Part shown: in pieces, positions 5,932-13,183 of the stretch
Position numbering within the stretch: position 1 is the stretch's first letter
How the letters are laid out: each line of letters begins with the position of its first letter
Source: Thermoproteota archaeon
GTDB lineage: Archaea > Thermoproteota > Bathyarchaeia > Bathyarchaeales > Bathycorpusculaceae
Assembly: GCA_012511995.1 (NCBI GenBank)
Contig: JAAZFA010000471.1
Location: 1 to 21,520 of the forward strand
Direction: 5' to 3'
DNA length: 21,520 nt
Translations under genes and position numbers: made by a program
The notes under the pieces: model-generated
Told to the model about the DNA's origin: nothing
Databases searched by the model: none
What the model saw: only the letters and a program-made list of their open reading frames with translations

Positions 5932-6532
5932 TTGTTTTATAAGCAGTTAATTCTTAATAATAGCCTGACCTCTTTGAAATATAGCTTAGGCGAGAACCGA
6001 ATTAGAGGCCTCAAATTATTTGTTGGCGGAAGTCAGTTTAGTTTCATAGGTTACCTTGTTAACTTGCAAAGTGGAGAAGTTTTTTATACACTCATTAAAA
6101 CAGAACCTACAAACTTGACGCATAAAGTATTGGTGACGTTACTAAGTCATTATAGTATAGCTAAAAAAGTTGAAAGAGCAGAAAAACATAAAATACGCGA
6201 TAGTCTACCTGGAGACAAAGACTACGAACGGGCTTTTCTACAAAAGGGTAGTACAACCAGTTGCACAAAAATTTGGGGGTAACCCAGAGAACCTTCTTAA
6301 GTGCACAAAACAGTTTGGTGGAGTTTCGGGACCTTATGGCGATATCACGGTAGAATCACCAAGTTTACCATACATACCGTTGATTATTACTCTATGGAAA
6401 GAGTTTCCTGCCCAAGCAAGCATACTCTTTAACCAAACAATAAGTAGCTATTTACCAACAGAAGACTTAGCGGTGCTATGAGAATTGACTGCTTCATGAT
6501 TAATAAAAGCGGTTGAATTAGCAAATAATTAA
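5932..6532 (+). pseudogene. Decayed DUF3786-family gene (frameshift plus two stops)
   Basis: Two overlapping frames together give one protein. The first runs from the TTG at 5932 to about 6245 and includes LPGDKDYERAFLQ. The second continues with KRVVQPVAQKFGGNPENLL, GPYGDITVESPSLPYIPL, EFPAQASILFNQ and YLPTEDLAVL. The join needs one extra base in the ACAAAAGGG stretch near 6241-6248. After LAVL the same frame meets TGA at 6479-6481 and again at 6497-6499. Between and after these it still reads ELTAS and LIKAVELANN up to TAA at 6530-6532, so the original C-terminus is still visible. The usual WeGDEEFPA motif is shortened to WKEFPA. The DUF3786 assignment is from memory of the family pattern. 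The family has no proven function that I know. A sequencing error could explain the frameshift but not both stops. Confidence 0.75.
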
Positions 6533-6635
6533 ACCGTGAATTAGCTTCGAGAAAAAAACGCTTAACTTGATTTTTGGTTTAAACAAATGCTGCCCTGCCA
6601 TACGACTTAAACGGCTAATAATAAATATTGTAATT

Positions 6636-7220
6636 ATGAAAACAGAAATAAAAATTGTTGCAAAAGGAAAGTCAAAAGAACAAGATGAAGAGTTATTGAA
6701 AAAATTGAAAGCCCGTTTTAATGAGAACAAACGCAGACATAAAGACCTTGAATGGACAAAAGTACAAGCAAAACTGGAAAATAGCTCTAAAAAGCTGTGG
6801 TCACTTAATGAAATGGAAAGAACAGGGGGAGAACCCGATATTGTTGGTTACGCAGAAAAAACGGATGAATACGTTTTTTATGACTGTTCAACGGAAAGCC
6901 CAAAAGGGCGCAGAAATATTTGTTACGACCAAGAAGGGCAGAAAAAAAGGGTAAAACAAGGAATACACCCACAGGGCAATGCTGTTGATATGGCAGCTAC
7001 CATGGGTATTGAACTTTTAACGGAAGATGAATACATAGAATTACAGAAACTCGGAGAATTCGATACTAAAACGTCGAGTTGGCTCAAAACACCGCCAGAT
7101 ATTAGAAAAAAAGGTGGCGCCATCTTTGCAAGTCGTCGTTATGGTCACGTTTTTATTTATCCAAACAGTGCACCTTCTTTTTACAGCAGCAGAGCATTTC
7201 GTGGGTCGTTAAAAATATAG
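6636..7220 (+). CDS. DUF4256 family protein
   Basis: The 194-residue protein starts at the ATG at 6636. An upstream in-frame ATT-rich extension to 6567 is possible but reads as non-conserved sequence. After a lysine-rich, probably helical start, it shows the continuous family pattern: LWSLNEMERTGGEPDIVGY, FYDCSTESPKGRRNICYD, AVDMAATMGIELLTEDEY, LQKLGEFDTKTSSWLKTP, ADIR-like PPDIRKKGGAIFA and a C-terminal SRAFRGSLKI. DUF4256 proteins are known as I recall mostly from bacteria, with conserved Cys/Asp/Glu residues that suggest an enzyme, but the activity is unknown. It stands alone between the decayed DUF3786 gene and a small hypothetical. Transfer from bacteria is possible. The family call is fairly sure; a function cannot be given. 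Confidence 0.8.
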   Translation: MKTEIKIVAKGKSKEQDEELLKKLKARFNENKRRHKDLEWTKVQAKLENSSKKLWSLNEMERTGGEPDIVGYAEKTDEYVFYDCSTESPKGRRNICYDQEGQKKRVKQGIHPQGNAVDMAATMGIELLTEDEYIELQKLGEFDTKTSSWLKTPPDIRKKGGAIFASRRYGHVFIYPNSAPSFYSSRAFRGSLKI

Positions 7221-7329
7221 AGCTACTCGATGTCGCCTTCTTTACAAACACAAATAGCAGCACTCAATGGTGTTATAAGCGAAAAGGTGAAAAGCAACAG
7301 TCACCATAATCAATACCAAGGTGACTCTG

Positions 7330-7533
7330 ATGAGTGATCAACCAAACATGGCAACCATCCAACTAAACGGAGTAAAACAGCCCTTTATTATCAACCCTAA
7401 AAACTTCAGTACAGGAAGCAGAGGCTTTTACGGTCAAGGAAAAATGATGGTTGGCGATAAAAACTACCAAGTAAACATTCAACTCGTAGAAATCGGGTCA
7501 AAACCTAAAGGCAAGGATGAAAAGAAAGAGTAA
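7330..7533 (+). CDS. Small conserved-looking hypothetical protein
   Basis: This 67-residue protein starts at the ATG at 7330. AAGGTGA (7318-7324) sits at Shine-Dalgarno distance from it, so the GTG at 7321 is a less likely start. The body is rich in beta-strand-type sequence (MATIQLNGVKQPFII, GKMMVGDKNYQVNIQLVEIG) with a Gly-rich turn (STGSRGFYGQGK), and the tail is Lys/Glu-rich (KPKGKDEKKE). There is no signal peptide, membrane segment or cysteine. The composition and codon use look genuine. I recognise no named family. It is convergent with the cyclophilin gene downstream. Confidence 0.55.
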   Translation: MSDQPNMATIQLNGVKQPFIINPKNFSTGSRGFYGQGKMMVGDKNYQVNIQLVEIGSKPKGKDEKKE

Positions 7534-7566
7534 CTGCTTTTTCTTATCAAAAATCTAATTTTTTCA

Positions 7567-8043
7567 CTATGTTATCGCCACATCGATTATTACCACATCT
7601 TTTAACGGTTTATCCATCGGGTTAGTTCGAACTTTACCGATTGCATCAACAACATCCATACCAGCTACGACTTTACCAAATTGAGGATGCTTCGAGTCTA
7701 AGTAGTTGTTGTCAACTAGGTTTATGAAAAATTGGCTGCTTCCAGTGTTAGGACCTGCATTTGCCATAGCGATAGTTCCACGATCATTATGGTTTTTCTT
7801 TGTAATTTCGTCCTTGATATCAGGGATCGACGAATCACCATATCCTGTCCCAGTGGGGTCGCCGCCTTGGATCATAAAGTTTCTGATAATCCGATGAAAT
7901 ATGGTGCCGTTAAATATTCCCCGTTTAGCTAAATTAACAAAGTTTTCAGTAGTAATTGGCATGTCGCTTCTTAGTTGGAGAGTTATTTCCCCCATACTCG
8001 TATGGAGCAAGACTTTGGCTCCGTTGGTATATTCATCCACCAT
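7567..8043 (-). CDS. Cytosolic cyclophilin-type peptidyl-prolyl cis-trans isomerase
   Basis: The 158-residue enzyme is taken from the ATG at 8043. The frame is open for 39 more codons upstream, but those are non-conserved and a TATA-like CTTTTTAATTG lies about 25 bp before 8043, which points to a leaderless start there. Cyclophilin signatures are present: IFHRIIRNFMIQGGDPTGTG (catalytic Arg in FHR, Gln in IQGG), GTIAMANAGPNTGSSQFFINL and the C-terminal FGKVVAGMDVVDAIGKV. There is no signal peptide, so it acts in the cytosol, speeding proline isomerisation in folding proteins. A membrane-anchored paralogue lies directly upstream on the same strand, 97 bp away. Confidence 0.9.
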   Translation of the reverse strand: MVDEYTNGAKVLLHTSMGEITLQLRSDMPITTENFVNLAKRGIFNGTIFHRIIRNFMIQGGDPTGTGYGDSSIPDIKDEITKKNHNDRGTIAMANAGPNTGSSQFFINLVDNNYLDSKHPQFGKVVAGMDVVDAIGKVRTNPMDKPLKDVVIIDVAIT

Positions 8044-8063
8044 GTGTTCGCCAGCGCATAATC

Positions 8064-8074
8064 CAATTAAAAAG
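8064..8074 (-). promoter_or_regulatory. TATA box of the cytosolic cyclophilin gene
   Basis: The minus strand reads CTTTTTAATTG about 25 bp upstream of the ATG at 8043. This supports that start over the longer open frame. Confidence 0.4.
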
Positions 8075-8140
8075 ATGTTATTATGGATATTGTATGGATA
8101 AAGAAGTATTCTTAAAAAATTAAAGAAAGTAAAAGGTTGG

Positions 8141-8824
8141 TTATGGTAGAATTGAGGCACGTATAATTTCTACAGGGTCTACTGGAAGACTCATTTCACC
8201 AGCCATCTGTGGATTTTCTATTACCTCGCCGTTTGCAATAATATCTACTACATCTTGCCCGTCGATTATTGTGCCAAAAACAGCATATGTCGAGTCAAAA
8301 CCAGAGCGCCATGAATTATCAACCGTATTTATGAAGAATTCGCTTGTAGCTGAGTTTGGTTGGGATGTCTTTGCCATTGCTACGGTATATTTAGTGTTAG
8401 TGTTGTTGCTGCTTATCTCATCTTTTATGGACGCGACAGAACCATCGACTCGTCCGCCCTGTATCATGAAAGTTGACATCGTACGATGGAAAGTTGAGCC
8501 ATCATACTTCCCATCTTTTACGAGGTTAATAAAGTTGCCAGAAGTGATCGGTTTATCGGTTCTCAAATCGATGGTTATGTTGCCTGCTGTAGTCTCGAGC
8601 AACACTTTTGTTGGGTCAATCGTTACAAAAGGAGTAGTGTTTCCGCCTAACTGCCCTGACAATGCTAACCCAGCAAAACTAACGATAACTATAGCGATTA
8701 TAGCTACTGCAATAACTAAATTCTTGTTAGACTTACTAGCTTTACGTTTGACAGATTTCGGTGTTTGTTGTTGCCTCTGCTGAGCGGCTTGTTTCTGTTT
8801 TTGTCTGTGTTTTTTGGGAGCCAT
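8141..8824 (-). CDS. Membrane-anchored cyclophilin-type peptidyl-prolyl isomerase
   Basis: This 227-residue protein has a very basic, Gln-rich cytosolic N-terminus (residues 1-34), one hydrophobic helix (about 35-57, NLVIAVAIIAIVIVSFAGLA) and then an outward-facing cyclophilin domain. The domain keeps the catalytic FHR (STFHRTMSTFMIQGG) and the GxxxAMAK...FFINTVDN core. The usual SQFFI is SEFFI, with Glu in place of the Gln that normally lines the pocket, and some loops are shortened. It is likely a foldase for exported proteins at the outer face of the membrane. A TATA-like CTTATATG about 27 bp before the ATG suggests its own leaderless transcript. It forms a tandem with the cytosolic paralogue, probably a duplication that gained an anchor. 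Confidence 0.88.
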   Translation of the reverse strand: MAPKKHRQKQKQAAQQRQQQTPKSVKRKASKSNKNLVIAVAIIAIVIVSFAGLALSGQLGGNTTPFVTIDPTKVLLETTAGNITIDLRTDKPITSGNFINLVKDGKYDGSTFHRTMSTFMIQGGRVDGSVASIKDEISSNNTNTKYTVAMAKTSQPNSATSEFFINTVDNSWRSGFDSTYAVFGTIIDGQDVVDIIANGEVIENPQMAGEMSLPVDPVEIIRASILP

Positions 8825-8847
8825 GTCTCTGTAGTCAACTGCTCGTC

Positions 8848-8855
8848 ATATAAGA
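8848..8855 (-). promoter_or_regulatory. TATA box of the membrane-anchored cyclophilin gene
   Basis: The minus strand reads CTTATATG, centred about 27 bp before the ATG at 8824, with no Shine-Dalgarno sequence between. Confidence 0.4.
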
Positions 8856-8942
8856 TTTTTGCCATATCTACACTTGAATACCAACACACAAATTTACCAA
8901 ATACCAACAACCTAATCCCATTTTACCTAAAAAAGAGAGGAA

Positions 8943-10253
8943 TTAAACACTAAACGACAAAGGACTATCTCGTGGAGTTATCGCCGCCACTTCACCAGTA
9001 TCAGCCCAAATAAATACTACAATCATATAGTCACCGCCTGCATAGACTTTATCAAGATAAAAGGTTACAATCCACTGCGGATACAACGTCAAATCGTTTT
9101 TAGTATTTGGATGAAAGAACACTGAAGCTGGCTCAGGGTTATATTGAAAACTCTTGATAACTATTCCATTAGATGCCCACTGATAGCCATTCAACGCATT
9201 CCTAGCTAATGTTACAGCGCGTTCACTCGAAACACTAACTGTTGTGCTACCGACACTAAACAAGCCCCAGTTATCAGTTAACTGCTTTAATACACCCTCA
9301 TCAAAAACTAAATTAAGACCCTTCTGTGTAAAATCGACATTATTCTCAGTGTATGCCATGAAAATTTCTGCATCATTACCGGAGAGTGTTGCATTAACTT
9401 TGATATTACCCTCTTTAATTTCCATACTATCAGTCGTATTTATCGATGACATAAGTTTGCTCATGTTAACCAAGTAGGAACCTGTACCGTAATTCTGCAT
9501 CCTATCAACAACATTTTTTGCTGCATCCAATACGAAAGGAGATTGAGGCTCTGCATAGACTGGCGAACCTTCATCAATATTAAGCTGATACTGAGAAAAC
9601 TGTCCATTACGGAACCTAAATGAAACAGTCAACCTACTGGGGGAATCACGGTTATCTTTTCCAATAAGAGAGTATTTGATTACCTCCTGCGTTATACCCC
9701 CTAAGTCGTCTCTTGTTTCTATAGTCCTACTCAGTAAAGCTGCTTGATACCTACTGGTATCTAGTTGTACAACCATTTGAAGAAAATCGATCGCGTCATC
9801 AGCAGTGCTTGACCAAGACAATAACTGTTCATACTTCGACTGTATAATATCGCGTTCACTCAAAGCGGTGTTAAGAACTGAAAGCTCCAATATCGCCACA
9901 CTAGCAAATACAATTAAACCAATAAGCAAAACACCAGTGACCAAACGCCATTTCCTATTTAGTGTGGTAAATTTCTTGGGTTGTACCTGCGGCGCATCTT
10001 CAACTATCTTCATTGTGCCAACCGCAGCTTGCCCAAACGTCGAGAGCCTATAAACACCAGTTTCATTTTTTGATACAAGTTCTCCAAGGTTTTCCAAGTG
10101 ATAAGTCAAATTTGAACTTGAAATTCCCAATAACTCTAACAACTCAGAAAACGCCAGAGATTTATCAGCTAATATTCGAAGTATTTTTCGGCGAACTGGA
10201 TGCTTAAGAGAACTAAACATAATCGAATAGATTTCTTCTTTAGACTCGGGCAC
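8943..10253 (-). CDS. Membrane-anchored winged-helix (ArsR-like) regulator with extracytoplasmic domain
   Basis: The N-terminal 80 residues are a winged helix-turn-helix (SSLKHPVRRKILRILADK, then FSELLELLGISSSNLTYHLENL), as in ArsR-like archaeal regulators. A transmembrane helix follows (about residues 103-123, VTGVLLIGLIVFASVAILEL), then about 300 residues predicted outside the cell. The outer part has repeated alpha/beta stretches, ending in a PepSY-like pattern (PQWIVTFYLDK...YMIVVFIWADTGEV). I start the gene at GTG 10253, which has GGGAG five bases upstream; a TTG at 10265 is the longer choice. It may sense an outside or membrane signal and act on DNA from the membrane. The target is unknown. 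It shares its strand with the two cyclophilins but stands about 120 bp away. Confidence 0.75.
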   Translation of the reverse strand: MPESKEEIYSIMFSSLKHPVRRKILRILADKSLAFSELLELLGISSSNLTYHLENLGELVSKNETGVYRLSTFGQAAVGTMKIVEDAPQVQPKKFTTLNRKWRLVTGVLLIGLIVFASVAILELSVLNTALSERDIIQSKYEQLLSWSSTADDAIDFLQMVVQLDTSRYQAALLSRTIETRDDLGGITQEVIKYSLIGKDNRDSPSRLTVSFRFRNGQFSQYQLNIDEGSPVYAEPQSPFVLDAAKNVVDRMQNYGTGSYLVNMSKLMSSINTTDSMEIKEGNIKVNATLSGNDAEIFMAYTENNVDFTQKGLNLVFDEGVLKQLTDNWGLFSVGSTTVSVSSERAVTLARNALNGYQWASNGIVIKSFQYNPEPASVFFHPNTKNDLTLYPQWIVTFYLDKVYAGGDYMIVVFIWADTGEVAAITPRDSPLSFSV

Positions 10254-10265
10254 GCTGACTCCCAA

Positions 10266-10670
10266 CTGTTCCGAAGTTATACACGTTAAGATGATTAAAG
10301 CTTTTTCAAAACACTATGTCTTAAAACAAATTTGATTATTTGCAGATACCAAATGTTAAGTTCCATAAACTGTTTAACCGGTAAGTTGCTAAATCAATAA
10401 AGACAACATGAAAATAATTCAAGCCTTCAAACCGTTACTACTCATCCTAACGCTGCTAACATCAGAAGCATCCGCCTCAACTATGCAGACACCCAAAACC
10501 TGAGGAACCATCTTTTCTAATCTTTTTAGCAATTGTAATTTTTTTATATATTAATTTTAGCAATACTATTCCAATTTTTACCATATGAAAAGCACGTAGG
10601 CACTATCCAATTATATGGGCAGCAAATTACAAATAAATAGACCGTAAACACATCTCCCTTAGGCATAGCT
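10266..10670. other. Intergenic region between divergent regulator and amylase genes
   Basis: This AT-rich stretch separates the membrane regulator (minus) from the glucan cluster (plus). Apart from the 31-residue ORF at 10408-10503 I see no gene. TATA-like stretches at about 10540-10555 (TTTATATATTAATTT) and 10631-10639 (AAATAAATA) could serve the amylase gene. Confidence 0.35.
10408..10503 (+). CDS. 31-residue ORF with signal-peptide character
   Basis: The ORF reads MKIIQAFKPLLLILTLLTSE, then ASASTMQTPKT and a TGA stop. It has a positive start, a hydrophobic core and an Ala-x-Ser-Ala type cleavage site, followed by almost no mature part. No further open frame continues after the stop. It may be a short secreted peptide, the remnant of a broken secreted protein, or chance. 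No Shine-Dalgarno site is seen. Confidence 0.25.
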   Translation: MKIIQAFKPLLLILTLLTSEASASTMQTPKT

Positions 10671-12218
10671 ATGACTGACATTCTGTTTGTCTTCGAAGTT
10701 CACCAACCACACCGTCTTCGGCGGAATCTGTTTTGGGAAGGCAAAATTTTCAAACGGCAATCAAAAAAAGAACTTTTTGATTACTATTTCGACAAAGAAG
10801 CAGATCGCGAAATCTTCAAACGGGCCGCCCGCAAATGTTATTTTCCTTCCAACCAGATAATCCTAGACTCAATAGACAAACACAAACACGAAAAAAAACA
10901 AGTCAAATTCGCATTCAGTTGCTCAGGAATCTACCTTGATCAATGCGAAATGTTCGATAAAGACCTACTTGAAACCTTTAAGCAATTAGCAGCAACAGGT
11001 CAAGTAGAATTTCTAAACCAAACGTATTACCATTCAATCGCCAGCCTGTATCCAGAAAAAGAAGAATTCATAAAACAAGCTATCATGCACCATCAAACCA
11101 TCAAAGACTTACTCGGCTACACACCCACTACATTTGAAAATACAGAACTACTCTACAACAACACTATAGCTCAAACCGTAGAAACAATGGGCTACCGTGC
11201 CATCTATACTGAGGGGGTGGAGAAAATTCTAAAAGAAAAATCACCTAATTTCATATACACCCCTAAGGGCACAAAAAAACTACGTGTATTACTCAGAAAC
11301 TACAAACTCACCGACGATATAGGATTCCGATTCTCGGCAAGATGGTGGCCTGAGTGGCCTTTGACTGCCCAAAAATATGCAAACTGGCTAGCAACTACAA
11401 AAGGCGAAGTCATCAACATCTTTCCTGACTATGAAACATTTGGCGAGCACCACTGGCCTGAAACAGGTATACACAGCTTCCTACAACACATCCCCGATGA
11501 GATTTTAAAATATGACCATTTAAAAATGGTCACACCCTCCGAAGTTGTGGCAAAACATGCATCCGCAGGTGAATTAGACGTACCTGAAGCAGAGGGCACA
11601 GTTTCTTGGGCCGACATTCAACGTGACCAAACTGGCTGGTTGGGTAACGTTATGCAGTGGGCATATTATACCACACTTCTCAGACTAGAACCCCTAGTTT
11701 TAGAAGCAGATGACAGTGAATTCTTACGTTTGTGGCGTTACTTCCAAACAAGCGATCATCTCTACTACATGTACACAGCAGGTGGCGGACCAGGTGAAGT
11801 TCACTCGTACTTTAGCCCTTATGAATCACCGATGGATGCGTTTGTCGCCGCACAGACGCTGATTAACGACTTCGAAGCACGCTTAAGATTGGTGATTCTA
11901 ACAGCAAACGAGCCGTTCCTATTCTATACTAAAGCCGGAGAGAAATATTACACAGGTACAATAGCATGGAGCCTTAAAGGGTTTATCAAAGCCCTGCAAA
12001 CAGTCGAAACTAGAGTCTTAGAATTCCATGTAAACAACTGTGACTTTGAGAGTTGGGCGCGTTACTCTTTAAAAGACTCTAATTTGGCTGACGCGATAAA
12101 ATCGATAAAAACTTCAGAACAAAAAGGTGAAAAACTTCGTAGAGAACTCGTATCCGCCACAAAAAAACGCTTCCTTACACATAGTAAACATGTTAAAGCA
12201 GCTACTGAACTAACATAG
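10671..12218 (+). CDS. Glycoside hydrolase family 57 alpha-amylase / glucanotransferase
   Basis: The 515-residue protein shows the five GH57 motifs in order. They are VHQPHR (residues 9-14), the GQVEFLNQTYYHS region (110-122), TFENTELLYNN with the likely nucleophile Glu159, FPDYETFGEHHW with the likely acid/base Asp253, and SDHLYYMYTAGGGPGEVHSYF. It has no signal peptide, so it should act on intracellular alpha-glucan such as glycogen or maltodextrin. It heads a same-strand cluster with a small winged-helix-like protein and two glycogen-synthase-like glycosyltransferases, which supports a role in glucan turnover. Whether it hydrolyses or transfers glucan cannot be told from sequence. There is no clear Shine-Dalgarno sequence, and a TATA-like AAATAAATA lies about 35 bp upstream of the ATG. 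Confidence 0.92.
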   Translation: MTDILFVFEVHQPHRLRRNLFWEGKIFKRQSKKELFDYYFDKEADREIFKRAARKCYFPSNQIILDSIDKHKHEKKQVKFAFSCSGIYLDQCEMFDKDLLETFKQLAATGQVEFLNQTYYHSIASLYPEKEEFIKQAIMHHQTIKDLLGYTPTTFENTELLYNNTIAQTVETMGYRAIYTEGVEKILKEKSPNFIYTPKGTKKLRVLLRNYKLTDDIGFRFSARWWPEWPLTAQKYANWLATTKGEVINIFPDYETFGEHHWPETGIHSFLQHIPDEILKYDHLKMVTPSEVVAKHASAGELDVPEAEGTVSWADIQRDQTGWLGNVMQWAYYTTLLRLEPLVLEADDSEFLRLWRYFQTSDHLYYMYTAGGGPGEVHSYFSPYESPMDAFVAAQTLINDFEARLRLVILTANEPFLFYTKAGEKYYTGTIAWSLKGFIKALQTVETRVLEFHVNNCDFESWARYSLKDSNLADAIKSIKTSEQKGEKLRRELVSATKKRFLTHSKHVKAATELT

Positions 12219-12281
12219 ATACAATCACATTGCGTTTATAAAGCGAATAGACGTACTATGTGATGTCATGGTGAAAATGAA

Positions 12282-12533
12282 ATGAGGGAAGAGCTTCCGT
12301 TTCCAGACAAGGTTCTGCAGACACTCCACAATCTATGTGCTACTGCAGCAGATTTAGCGAGGCGTAGCGAAGAAGTGGCGCGGCTGCTACAAAAAGACCC
12401 CATCGAAATAGAAAGTATACTTGACCGCTATAAAAACGAGGGATTTGCTGAAAGCTTCTTCGACAACGAAGGCAGGAAACGTTATTATTTGAATGGAAGA
12501 GGAATAATCAAAGTCTGTTCGCTATTTACGTAA
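12282..12533 (+). CDS. Small winged-helix-like protein in the glucan cluster
   Basis: The 83 residues start at the ATG at 12282, with GGTGA about 8 nt upstream. The order suggests a winged helix: an N-terminal helix, a helix with AADLARRSEEVARLLQ, a recognition-like helix DPIEIESILDRYKNEGF and a beta-wing with basic residues (DNEGRKRYYLNGRGII). It could be a local transcriptional regulator of the glucan genes. A TATA-like GTTTATAAAGCG at about 12234-12245 gives it a promoter separate from the amylase gene. Its stop is one or two codons from the start of the next gene, so they are probably co-transcribed. No named family is recognised. Confidence 0.6.
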   Translation: MREELPFPDKVLQTLHNLCATAADLARRSEEVARLLQKDPIEIESILDRYKNEGFAESFFDNEGRKRYYLNGRGIIKVCSLFT

Positions 12534-12543
12534 AGTGAAAAAC

Positions 12544-13173
12544 ATGCGTACCATCGTTTTTTCCTGGGAGTACCCGCCAAGAGTGGTAGGACAACTTTCT
12601 GAATACGTAAAAGCATTAACCTCAGAACTCTCAGAGAAAAAAATCGATGTTAACGTTGTTACTTATGATGACCGTTTGACAGGAGAAACACAAGAGTCAA
12701 GCGGCGTTAAGACAGTACGCGTAAATAATCCAGTAAAAACTCACATAGGCGTATTAACGTGGGTACTTACACTCAACCAAGAAGTTGAACGTGTTTCCGC
12801 CAACCTCTACTACGATTCGAATAAAAAAATAGACCTCATCAACGTGTTTGATTGGCACTTCATCCCTGCAGCAGTTACCCTCAAAAACGGCCTAGGCATC
12901 CCCTTTATCTATTCAATAGAAAGCCTAGAAGAGCATCGCTCACCAACTGCAAATTCATCCTACAACATGGCCATTAAAAGCATCGAATGGTTGGGTTTCT
13001 ACGAATCACACATAGCCATCGTCAAATCCGAATGGATGAAAGAAGAAGTCATCCGAATTTACAAAGTACCTAAAGAAAAAATTGCAGTTATACCATCCAC
13101 CCAAGAAGCCACAGTTAATAAAATACTAAAAATATATCACAGCATTAGGGAGGAACCAAGAAATAAAACCTAA
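12544..13173 (+). CDS. Single-domain glycosyltransferase-like protein (N-terminal GT-B half only)
   Basis: These about 209 residues begin MRTIVFSWEYPPRVVG and match the N-terminal Rossmann domain of the glycogen-synthase-like enzyme encoded next door, which has MMLSWEYPPRVIGG. Shared features are the start motif, DLINVFDWHFIPAAV versus NVIHAHDWLVANAG, and the end of the first domain at VPKEKIAVIPS. The C-terminal nucleotide-sugar-binding domain with the E-x7-E motif is absent, and no remnant of it follows. A GTG at 12535 is a longer start; I prefer the ATG at 12544. It may be a regulatory or partner subunit of the full enzyme, or a truncated duplicate. The intact frame and close packing argue that it is expressed. 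Confidence 0.7.
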   Translation: MRTIVFSWEYPPRVVGQLSEYVKALTSELSEKKIDVNVVTYDDRLTGETQESSGVKTVRVNNPVKTHIGVLTWVLTLNQEVERVSANLYYDSNKKIDLINVFDWHFIPAAVTLKNGLGIPFIYSIESLEEHRSPTANSSYNMAIKSIEWLGFYESHIAIVKSEWMKEEVIRIYKVPKEKIAVIPSTQEATVNKILKIYHSIREEPRNKT

Positions 13174-13183
13174 CCTTTCGGTT

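Noticed and set aside
361..6499. TGA read as a sense codon (Trp or Sec), because the transposase remnant and the DUF3786 gene carry in-frame TGA
   Set aside because: Intact genes here, such as hypA, ATP-type hypB and tldD, end with TGA. The two affected genes are truncated or frameshifted as well, so ordinary decay explains them.
8271..8783. 170-codon ORF antisense to the membrane-anchored cyclophilin
   Set aside because: The opposite strand encodes a clear cyclophilin with catalytic motifs; the antisense frame is a shadow.
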